Source of the DNA: Callipepla californica brunnescens
Taxonomy: Eukaryota > Chordata > Aves > Galliformes > Odontophoridae
Length of the DNA: 64,000 nt
Direction: 5' to 3'
NCBI GenBank assembly: GCA_023055505.1
Contig: JALIRH010000014.1
Location: 14,348,501-14,412,500 of the forward strand
The notes beneath the pieces were generated by a model that saw only the letters and a list, made by a program, of their open reading frames with translations, had not been told where the DNA came from and did not search any database. Shown here one piece after another: positions 11,401 through 22,000 of this stretch; position 1 is the first letter of the stretch, and every line of letters starts with the position of its first letter. Position numbers and translations under genes: made by a program.

Positions 11401-11804
11401 AAAAGATTAGAGCAGGGCAGACTGTGTTTTGTTAAAGTAAGCACCTGGGATCTAGCAAGAAGAAAAGATGAAAAGTTCATGGGAGAATCTGCAGTTAGAA
11501 GGACTTCTCCATCTTCCCTGCCCCATCACATCAATGAACATTTCCACCCCCTACCTCCTGGCAATGAAGCCCTGCATATCTCCTCAACCACACAGTGGTG
11601 TTCATAGGAAGGTCCTTTACATGTACACCATCCCTTGTGTAATTCCATACACATGTATGTACACACTCACTAGTGCTTGTTAATATTAAGTGTGCAAAAC
11701 AGAACTCAACGAATGCAGAAGAGCAGGGAAGGATAAGCACATTCTTTCTCCTTGATGAATCAATACCCATCTTCTTTTATGTGGTTTTATTCTCTCTTTC
11801 CACT

Positions 11805-11873
11805 TTGCATTTGTTTGCTTGTTCTCGTTTTCATTGTTGTTGTTTAGTTTTTGTTTCTTTGTTTGTTTTGTAG
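11805..11873. repeat. T/G-rich low-complexity tract
   Basis: About 70 bases made almost only of T and G, with repeated TTTG and TTG units (GTTGTTGTTTAG, TTTGTTTGTTTTG), ending in TAG. It also resembles a long 3' splice-site pyrimidine tract, but no convincing exon follows. Confidence 0.6.
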
Positions 11874-14800
11874 GTGCTATCTCCTCTTTGCTCCAGGTTG
11901 GCCCTTATGGATGGCTTTGTGACAGGAGCCCATCCCTGGGGAATACCATTGTGGGGACTGGGTGACACTGGGAGGCTCTGTCCTGATTTGGTTTGAGCCT
12001 GTAATTATGCGTGGTTTGAACAGTTGTTACTTTAAAACTGATTTGATACCTTATTTTGGAATCCTTGAGTGCTTGTTTGGGATTCCCTGTGTCTGTGTCA
12101 CTGCCAGATGCCTCCTTGCCCTTACTGCCCTAAAATTCAGCCACTTCACACAGTGAGCTGTGTGCCTCTGGCAGAAATCCTACACAGAGTAACCGTATCG
12201 AGCTGGCAGCATCAAGCCTGGCACGAGCTCCGCGAGGACCTTGGCTTTTACCACCAAACACTGAAGATGTTTGCTTTTCCCTGGCTGTAAAACTGCATGC
12301 AGTCACAGAGGGAAACACGCATTGAAGCTGTGTCATTTGGGATCCCAAATCTCATTTCCTAGCATCATCACATGAAGGAGTGCTTTATTCTTTAGCTGCT
12401 GCCCTGTTGCCTGATGTGCTGGCAGCCCCAGCAGGGAACGCCGGACCCCTCAATGCCTTACAGCATCCTTGTCAGGGCTAAATAATGAGAAACATTTGGC
12501 AGACTTAAAACCTTGCTTATGTTGAAGCTTTAAATCTTTTAAAGTCCAAAAGCACATTTAAAATTGATGAGATCACAACATTTGTTCTCTCAGCTGTACA
12601 GCTCCCAGTCCCTTTCTGCAGTGAGAAGAGCAGCTCTGACCCCAGTGAGGCGAGCAGGAGGGGCTGCAGTGTTCCTGGAGGGAATGGGACTCACAGCTCA
12701 TAACACTGATCCTGCACTGATAGATTGTTCCCTCACAGCCCCCTTCACATCCCCTCTGCCCCCAGAAACGACCTCTTTACTGCTGCTTCCCTTCCTAAGA
12801 AGCCTAGAAGGGTACTAGGGCATTTCGTCTTCCTCTGAACATCTCAGGGAAGGTAAATGGAAAAGCAGTACAGCTGCTCTCTCTTCTCCTACGGCAAAGA
12901 GCAAGCTGCTTACCACTTCTCTGCACACAGGTGGCCACTATGCAACATTAACAAGTACTGCTCTCGCCTGCTATTGCCAGTAATTGTGCACAGCTGGTAA
13001 GCTGCCTTCATTCCAGGCATTTCTGGGGTTCCCATCATCCTTCTGGCAGTCTACGCTTGTGGTTGTTCTGTGAGGAGTTGTGCTCCTTCTCTGAGTACCC
13101 ATGTAGCTTTCTACCACTGGTATTGGAGATGGCTTGAGGTTTCCAGGAGCTCTGGATGTGGTTCTGTGGTGAGTCTCGTGGCATTTACTATTTCTCAGCT
13201 GTTGGGAAGGGATGCCAGGGTGAGAATTTGTGTTTTGTGTTGAGGCTGCCTTTCATCCCAGGGATGGGAGTTAAATGTTTGAAAATATCTGGATTCCTTC
13301 TTCTTCTTGGATTAGAGTGTATTGGAGAGCAGATAATTATGAGCAGGATGGGAAACAGAAGTGTGTATCTACTCAGGTACATGTGTAGTTGAGCATGTGT
13401 AAGATCATAGCTCCCTACAGATGCTATGGGGACCCTCCATCCATTCCTTCTGCCCAGGCATCCATGTCATGGCCAAGAGGAGAGATGAGGCTGAGCCATT
13501 GGCTGTAGTGAAACAACAAAATGGGGTTCTAGGGAAAAAAAATGGCATATGGAGTATTTGGACCTTGCAGAAAGGTGACTTCTCTAAGAGGTTTTCTGTA
13601 CAGGCAGACAAGTTAGCAATAAAGCTGGTTGGAAAGCAATAAAGCTTGGGTGGAAGAAGCATTGCCCGGGGTGGATGCTGCAGGATGCAGCAGGGCAGTG
13701 GAGCAAACCTCAGATCTGGAAAGAAGCCTTGCTCTGTGAAGTACAGTGACTGCTGATTGCAGTTTGCCACTCCTTGGTGCCGATGAAGCTTGAGCTAGTG
13801 GCTGTTTGCAGGGCTGGAGGAAGGCACAGAGATGGTGCTGAGCCTGTGAGGTCTTGGTACCGAGGTACTTTCAGACCATTATGCTTGGAGGAAGTCTGCA
13901 GAGGCTGTCTTGGCTTTTCTCTTTTTACAAACGTGGCCTTGGGTTTAGGCCATTAATCTCTTCTGCTCGGGTTGTATGCTTGCCAAGGGAAAACAAATGG
14001 GGCCAGCTGAAGTACGGTTCTCAGCTGATCAAGGCCATTTACTGAAGCCGCTTCCATGCAAATTAGGACAAAGTGATGGGGCCTGTGGTCACTACAGCTA
14101 TTAGTAATGGAGACATTGACTAATATCACATGCTCAAGGCAAATTGTCTTTTTTTCTGATAGCTTTAAGTGCAAAAGCTGGAAGCAGCAAGAGGAGGGGA
14201 CCGAGTGGCTGGGCCCAGCCTCAGGACAGAGGGTTTGACTCCTTCTCCTGGCTGCCAGTGTGTTGAAGGGGAGCCAGGAATGCTGCGGGCTGTGAAATGT
14301 TTTTGTTTCGCTTCATCAGGTTTGTGCAGCCAAGTCCTAATCGAGGCTGTCGTTTCCAGGGAGGGAAAATGTCCGTGTTCTGAACACCTCTGTGTGACTA
14401 TCACAAGGAAGGGGTCCTTCCCCGTGGTTTTAAGAGAGCTGTGTGTTTGTTTGTGTTTTCTTTTAAGGTCAGTAAGGATTTATATATATGCATGCATGTA
14501 TATTTAAGCAGCACAAATTGATTTGCTGGCTGGAACTATAGATGGTTCAGCTGAACTGAAGCTTTCCAGTGCCAGGCATCGCACGCAGCCCCAATGAGCT
14601 GCAGAGCTGCAGCCAAGATCTGCTTTTTATTTTTATTTTTTTCAGCTCATCTAGGTAAAAATACATCAAAGGTGTACATGTCCCACTCCCTGGATTTAGT
14701 GTTTGGTCTAAATGTACAAACATCAGTAATGTGTTATCCCTTAAGCCTCTGCTTTCTGATCACGTGTGACTCTTCAGCTCTCATCTATAAACCACAGTGC

Positions 14801-15835
14801 GAAGCAAGCTGAAGTTTTGTTTGGAGATACCTTGGGTTGGAAAAGCCCTCTTGGTTTGCTTGTCTTTCTTACCAGTCTATGAATCGTGACATGTCATCTC
14901 CTTGGTGGTCTTCCCACCCTCTCAGAGTGGGTTTGCATGAGGATGTTCAAAACAAAAGTCGACAGATCTTTGCCATCAGTGTCTTTCACATTGGATAAGG
15001 TGTGACTCTGGGGAGGGGGAGAACTGATGTAGTCTGTAGTCAAACACTGGAGACAAGCTGGTCACAAAAGTGAATTTCCTTTGCAGCTCACTCCTTTCTA
15101 TCTCATCATGTCTTGCTGAACACTGTGCAGTAATTCTGGCTTGCTCCCGAATTTAGCTGGTATTCTGCTACAACTTCAAACTCGGTTTTTACCCCCCCAG
15201 AGAAGCAGGAAGGAACCACAGTGAATAAACCATGCAGGGACTGAAGCATGCACCTTTGTAGCAAGCTTCATGAGGACAGGGATTTGGTCAGAAGCCCTTC
15301 CTTCTTCAAAAGCCTTCAGAGCAGCTCCTGTTCTTGCCTTACCACTATGCTATTGAGCTAATTGCAGCAAGTAGTTGTGGTTCCAAGTTGGCTCCTGGTG
15401 GGAATGTAACCTTCAGTCCTTGGGTTATAGTCAGTCCCAGTTCTAGCTTTTGTTGGTTGGAGGTAGTTCTGTTTATTATTATCAGATTTATTTATTCTTT
15501 ATTAGGGCTGAAAGGCTTTTATTAGAACTTAGTGATTTTTATTAGGCTGGTGTGTGCATCGGTTTGTCCAATTTTTGTGATATCTCTTGTTGAACTGATT
15601 GCCCACACCAATAGTGTATTTCCTGTGGGTGGTTTCACTGTGTATTCTGTAATGCTGTGGTACCGCTCTTGAAACAGATTGATGTTCCAGTTCTGCTTTC
15701 TTCTGCCAAAATAATTTCCTCTTTTGCTCTGGTTCACATTATTGGAAGGTGAAGCCGTTGGCTGTAGCTCTCAGGATGCCACTGTCCAAAGCTGCACTCT
15801 GCTTGCACTTAGCAGAACTGATGATTGCTTTGCAG

Positions 15836-15946
15836 CCTGCAGCTAAGTACAGGAGGCATCAGACACCAGGGCTGAATAGCCCTGCCAAGGAGGAATTGTT
15901 TTCTGAGTCAGTTCACGGAGATGTGATGGGGGCTACAGGGGACCAG
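15836..15946 (+). other. candidate internal exon, 111 bp, phase 0/0
   Basis: An acceptor TTGCTTTGCAG, with a CTGAT branch-like element just upstream, and a CAG|GTAGGT donor enclose exactly 37 open codons in phase 0/0. The peptide begins PAAKYRRHQTPG, continues NSPAKEELFSESVHGD and ends GATGDQ. The residue mix looks protein-like. The polypyrimidine tract is short. I do not recognise the family, and no neighbouring exon in a compatible phase was found: the next splice-flanked segment, at 16216, has an early stop in the frame this one would require. Confidence 0.25.
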
Positions 15947-17410
15947 GTAGGTTGTATGTCCTCCTCAGGAGCTGCAGACAGCACTGGCACTGGGTTAGGA
16001 TTCCTCCTGCATTGTGTGAGAGTCTTTTGTGAGGAAACAAATTGTGCTTTGGTAGAGGCCTAAGGAAGGGAATTAAGTAATGGATTAAAAAAAGCAAACT
16101 TGAAAACTTCTATTTCAAACATTGGCATAACGGAAACCATATCAAGCTTGAATGCACCCCTGCTACATTAGAACAGACAGCAAAAATGAGCAAAAAGTTT
16201 CTTCTGCGCTTCCAGGTCACTGGGCTGCGTTGGTGAAGCTGGAGGCAGCACTGACCCTGGCACTGTGTGTCAGAACCTGCAGGGACCCCTGCAGCTGCAG
16301 TGTCTGTCCTCTGTGGCTGAGCACATTATTCTGGTGCCACCAGTCTGCCTCCCACTGCAGCTCTGCGGCTTCCAGAGCAAATCTGCAGCAGGTGAATGGG
16401 AAAGTGCTGTGCTGAGCAACTGTGTTATTTGCCTGACTGTACCTCAGATCTGAAATAGTTAATCTGATTTCAAGGAGCACTCTTAGTGATTGAAACGTAT
16501 CTCCAAGTAACACAGATGTGTTCTGCCCTCTCTGTCAGGCCCTAATAAACGAGACTTTTTTGCAGCTATTCACCTTCTGAACTGTAATTGTTAATGCAGG
16601 AGATCAAATTGTGTTTGCTCGTGGCAGAATTGGTGATGGGATGCTCAAGGCATTGTTACTGGCAGGGTTGCTGGGGAGGGAGAGAGCAATTTGGGGTGAG
16701 AAGGAGTCAAAGCTGCAAACTGGCTAGACCCTGATTTATATTCAGTACATGAAATATTGGCATATATCAAATGAGGAGATGGTCTTGGCGTAATTCAGCA
16801 AAGCATGGCTCTTAAAAATGCGTGGCCTTTCTTCAGATTTCTTCTTATTACACTAAATAATCCTCTGACTTTGACATTTTAATTGTACGGCCCAGATGTG
16901 AAAACTTTCCACCAGATCCTGGCAGAAATCCCAGCAAACTGTTTCAAATAGAGAAGTTTAAGGGCAGGGGAAGGTGTTTTTATTTTTTCTTTTTGCACTT
17001 GTAAATCCTATTGTTTCAGAACTTATCAGCTAACATCACACTCTTCAGGCTTTAAGAGAAGCAGGAGAAGTGTTGCACGTTGTAGTGATGCTGTGGAGGA
17101 GATGTGATGGCACTACTTGAACATGAAGTTGTGGATTTGGTGGTTGAGGATTGGGAAGCTTTTGATGTTTGGCTGTCGTGCAGTCAGAGAGGTAGACATC
17201 CAGTCACTGGTGTTCAAGGCTGAGCTAGATGTGACTGTTCAGTGCTGCTGCTTTGAGTCTTATTTGCTGGTACCTTGTCCTGCAGGGGACAGACTTCTTC
17301 CACCTGCTAGTTTAGTGAGAGGTGATTAATTCCTTTTGTATCTGCCCTGCTGCCAGGAGGGATAGGAGTTGCACAAAAGTGATTGTGTGTCTTCATTAGA
17401 TTTTAGGTAG

Positions 17411-17433
17411 GTTTTTTGTTTGTTTGTTTTTTA
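17411..17433. repeat. (TTTG)n-like microsatellite
   Basis: Short run of T with TTTG units (GTTTTTTGTTTGTTTGTTTT). It doubles as the polypyrimidine tract of the candidate exon that starts at 17443. Confidence 0.6.
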
Positions 17434-17442
17434 ATTCTTCAG

Positions 17443-17627
17443 ACTCCATTTGCTCTAATAGACAAGCTCCTTGAAAGGCGGCAGCTTAGCCCTGGAGCAT
17501 CTTCTGCACGTTTGGAACATGCCTGGGGAGTGGGAGGAAACCCTTGTGGCTGTTTCTTCCTAAAACGAAGCACTCTGGCTCTGTGTGCATGTGACGGGCT
17601 CTCTGGTACCAGAAACTTCTCTGGGAG
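17443..17627 (+). other. candidate internal exon, 185 bp
   Basis: A long T-rich tract ending TTAATTCTTCAG is a strong 3' splice-site match. A GGGAG|GTGAAA donor-like site begins at 17628. The 185 bases give 61 open codons plus two bases, starting TPFALIDKLLERRQLSP. Four CpGs fall inside, more than the surroundings. If the donor is not used, the frame runs one codon further to a stop, so a terminal exon is also possible. No family was recognised. The acceptor tract is also a TTTG microsatellite and may be coincidental. Confidence 0.27.
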
Positions 17628-18838
17628 GTGAAAATGGAGTCTGAATGGAATTCATGAATTGTTTTAGCAGTTGCTGTGTTGGATGCTTTCTGGTATGAGG
17701 ACTTCATGGCCGTTGGCTCCCTGAGCCCCTTGGGTCAGGGTGGAGGGTGAGCACTGTGCTTGGTGGCCCAGTGTTTGCTTGGTTTTCACAGCTTTAAGGT
17801 TGGCTGTCAGTAACTTGGCTGTGCTGCTTTGCAACTCTTGTGTGCAGTCACAGCACCCGGGTGGCAGGATGGAAAGAATTCCCCACTTTGGGGGCTGCTA
17901 CAATTCCCAAATTGCACATTGTTAATATAGGCTCAATTATGATTAAGAAGTGTGGTGATGGCCATCCCTATTTCTCTGTGGGATGCTAATGCTGGGCCAG
18001 CTAAAGCAAGACTTTGAGCTACAGGCAATCTGAGTGTAAATGTCTTGAACGTGGTGTCAGATCAGTTCAATAGCTCTTGGGGGAACTGTAGGCAGTATCA
18101 GACAGCCTTTGTTGTCTGAACAGCTCCCTTCTCCCAGTGGAGACTGGAAAATAGGCAAGGGAAGATGGAGAACATAGCAAGTCCTTGTAGTCAGTCTGGT
18201 AAACCCAAAGCTTTCGAACCATGCGTCTTCCCGTTATTCCACAGAGTTTGAATTCTTCCCTGCTTTGAATCCAGAGGAGACATATGGGAGGCAGTAGAGG
18301 GGCTGTAAATGAAATTCCCACTAGGAGCAGGGGTGATGGAATGAAGTGGGAGGGAGGGCTGGTCTGCAGGCATGGTCACTTCCATAGGGGAGAGTATCTG
18401 AAGCTTGAGAGGGCTGGATCAGAGAAGCTCTGCTGGGGGTTTAGTGCTGCTGAAGCAGTGGGAGAGCAAGAGGGCTACAGCTGACCTGCCTGCAGTGACT
18501 GTGCACTGTGATTCTGGCATATGGGAGTTCACTGTATTCCCTCTGTGGGCATGTGGACCAGACCTGTTGTTGAGGAAGGTGAAAGCTCTAGCAGTGCTAC
18601 TTGGTTTTATATGTACCGTATCATGCAGTTTTTCTTTGGTGCCATTTAAATACCAACCAAGAGGACTGTTGGGGATTTTGTGTGTTGTTGGGCTTGAGTT
18701 CCTTAAGGCACTTCCACAAAGCTCTGGCATCAGAAATCACAGCTAAGCATCTCTGGTGCTTCTGCTGACATCATAGGTTCCCATTAACATGGAGTTGTAG
18801 TTAAAGTACTGATTGTATTTCCCCCCACACCCCATTGG

Positions 18839-18848
18839 TTTTTTTTTT
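18839..18848. repeat. poly-T tract (10 bp)
   Basis: Ten T followed by GTTGTTG. It lies upstream of the CTGCAG acceptor of the candidate terminal exon at 18879. Confidence 0.6.
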
Positions 18849-18878
18849 GTTGTTGCTGTGTTTCTTTTTTGCCTGCAG

Positions 18879-19058
18879 GAAAATGTTCGGTCTTCTACAA
18901 GCCCTGTTTCTTATTTAGCTCTGGCTTCACAGAATGCCTGTGAAGATTGGTCTCCACGAGAATCACTTGCAGATAATTTTCATTGCAAGCAGAATCCTGT
19001 AGTGCATACGTGTGGAGCTGGGCTGGCTTCTTCACGGAGCATATGTAATGGTTTCTAG
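18879..19058 (+). other. candidate terminal exon (3' end with poly(A) signal)
   Basis: A strong acceptor (TTTCTTTTTTGCCTGCAG) is followed by 59 open codons (starting ENVRSSTSPVSYLALASQ) and a TAG at 19056-19058. An AATAAA hexamer follows at 19110-19115, and a GT-rich element (TGTGGTGGTGTTTTT) lies about 35-50 bases beyond. This is the full order expected of a vertebrate last exon or an intronic polyadenylation exon. The peptide is not recognised and each motif alone is common. An AT-rich, enhancer-like block overlaps the downstream part. Confidence 0.25.
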
Positions 19059-22000
19059 ATGGAAAGTCTGAGATGAAATAGATCATGACATTTTCAAAGT
19101 TTATGAAACAATAAAACAATAATGATGGTTAAAATTCGATAAATATGTGGTGGTGTTTTTCTAGCACAGAATACAGTTCTGCAATAAACCGTAATTAATA
19201 CAGTCTGTGTTAAACAGATTAATTCCTTTTAGAATCAGAAACTTTCCATGCCCTCAACTCAGACAGACATGCATTTTAGCAGCCAGTGTCTAACCCAAGA
19301 AATGCAAATGTCTTTTTGCTCCTTTTGTTATTTTTGTTATGTATGCCTTGAGCAAGGCTTGAGTAAAGCTCAGGAGCCGCTCTGGGTGCATCAGGTCTGC
19401 CCATGTGCACGGCCTCCTCTCTGGCTGTGAAACACATACAGCTTAATGTCTGTCTACGTGGGAATGGGTGCGCTTCTTGTGAGAAGTGATTTCCTCACCG
19501 GTTGTTGTGCTTTTCTCTAGAGTGTATGATTTCATGCCCTTTTGCCTGGGCTGAAGCACGTGGCTATCAGAGGAGTCACAAACTTCCCTCAGAAGTAACG
19601 TCTTGAATGAGGAGAGCTGCTGCAGACAGTTTGAGCTGAGCTTTGTGTTGCTTTCAGCTGGGAAGGTGCATGCTATTTTCTTGCTGCTCAGAAGTGTAGT
19701 TAGGATCAGTAGCCAAACTAATTAGACCAGAATGTCAGACTAGAATAGATGTGGGGTAGTGCTGTGTAGGAGACTGCCTTAGGGACCATTGTTTCAGGAG
19801 TAGGGATGCAAGAACAGTGTTTGGGTGCCCGGGTCCGGATGTCCAAGACTGTGCATCAACACAAAACGCTTCCTGCGTGACATCTAAAGCTTCTGTTGTA
19901 TCAAGTTTTTAATCTCTTGAAAGCTGGAAGGGCGACTTAGTTTTCTACATTGCTGAGATGAACTTTGTACTTGCTACATATACCAAGCAGAATCTGCTCT
20001 GAAAATGTACCTTTTCACCTCTATCCAGCTGTGGTTTTCCTAATAAGTGTATTTGAAACAGACCTAACTGCCAAGGAAAACATTAACTCTTCCTCTTGCT
20101 GGGAAGAGAGGATTAAATTCAGCTTCCTGATGTGATGGCTGGATTTCACACAGGTAGTTCGGACCTAATAAAAGTCCATTTTGGGGTTTAAAAAGGAGAT
20201 CTTGTATTGGCACTGACTTGTGGCTTCGAAGAACGTGTACTTTGGCTTCAGGCACACAGATCTTGTTCCACTGGTGCAGAGATGCCCAACCTCGTACCGG
20301 CGGTGTAAAAAGCCCCTCTCACAGATTCTTCTTTGCTGCAAAATTCAGCAGCAACATAATTTGGGAAAGTAGTCCAGTGAGATGAATAAAACTGCACAAG
20401 AAGTAGGTGGAGGATACGTTTATCAAAGCTCTGCGCTGGTACAGTTTGCCTTGCGGTTGCTGAAAGAAGTAATGGTGGTTGTATCCCATCTTCCACTTGG
20501 CAGCAGTGCCTGGGCTGCGGCTTCTGGAAAAAGCTGGAGTGGTGTGGATGGGTGCAGCGGGGCCTCCCCAGAGCAGCTGAGGTGCTGGAGCCTGAGGATG
20601 CCTTGGTTAAGAGGGGCTGCGTGCCCAGCAGCGGCAGGAGTCTGCATCCCGAGGTCCCAGCAGGCTGACAGCACCTGATCCTTACTGCAGAAAGCCAAAG
20701 GCAGGCTTCCCACTGAGAGCAGTGACTGGAAATAACAACGTAAGCAAATGTTTCAGTGAAATTCAGGTTACTCGTGTGTGAACCCGTGCTCAGAGCTGGC
20801 TGTGGTCTGTGCTTTGCTCCACGGATGTGATTCAGACCCACTGCCCCACGAACATGGGGTTTGCTGCAGCAGGGTTCTAAACAGCTGTAAGCTCACAGTA
20901 TGGATCTTTACATGCAACAATGCCTTTCTTAATGTAGGGTTTATGACTCAAAACCTGATAATGTGCTGCTGAACACTTCCTGAATGAATATATCAACGAC
21001 CCATTTGTTTACAGAACTAACGGAGTTTATCATGTCCACAGCATTTATGACTGTCCCTGGAATTCTTCAGACAGGCACCTTGTGTTTTTGTGTACCTAAA
21101 AGTTCAGGACCCAATTGCTCGTTGAGCCTTTAACCACAAAGAAGAGTGCCTATAGGAGCTGCTACACTGATGCCTGTACACCGTGAGCATTTCTGCTGCA
21201 AATGCCTTCTGTACTACGGTACTGCTTATCCTGGGCTGATCTCACTGCCTTCAAACTGACTTTTCACCCCTTACGCAGGAGGCCTGCATGTATATGTGCA
21301 TAGCAATATAAAGTAAACAATGTGCTTTCTATCCTAGAGAGCAGTGCTTGAATGATGGGAAAATAACAATTTCTGGATGGGTAAATAAATGTATTTTAAC
21401 AGTGGCAAAAAACTCAGCAAGATCTTTGTTCCCTTTCTTCAAAGCATGTGCAGTACCAAAGCAGCGATGTAATAACTTGTAAGTGTGTTGGGCAGACATC
21501 CAAGGCTTTTACGTGTTAGTATAAAGTAGTCCTGACTGTTTCTGCCTCACCAGGCAGGCTTCACTCGGGTTGGGTATGAAATAGGATGGTCCCTTACGAG
21601 CAAACTACGTCTGTTTTGGCAAATGGCATGAACAGCAGTAAGGCTTCACAGCTGGCTGTAAGACTCAAGGGGAGCATCGTGTGTTTTTCAGGCGTGGTTG
21701 GTGTCCTGTGTACTTCTCTGTGTTGGTATTTGTAATCAGGGGGAAAAGACTGAGTGTGCCTGAATACCTAGGCAGTCAAGTCAGCGGACTCTGGGAGGGC
21801 ACAGCAAGATGGACAGCCAGGAGTCAGCTGTGCTAGCATCTGCGTGTGTGACATCCACAAGTGCTGAGGCTGAAGGCAGAAGCAGGCAGAAGTCTGCCTC
21901 AGTACATGGTGCTCTGCAGCAGAAACGCACTGTGGTGTTTTAAATTAACAGAAGGTAATTATCCCCAGGAAGCAACAGGTAGTGAGAAATCCGGTGAGTT

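Noticed and set aside
14828..14990. CR1-like GGTTGGAAAAGCCCTC word
   Set aside because: Only a short word resembles CR1; the flanks do not follow the CR1 order.
16216..16391. 176-bp splice-flanked segment close to the 15836-15946 candidate
   Set aside because: Two frames are open, but the frame required after the preceding candidate has a stop after six codons. The peptide is Cys/Leu-rich and unconvincing.
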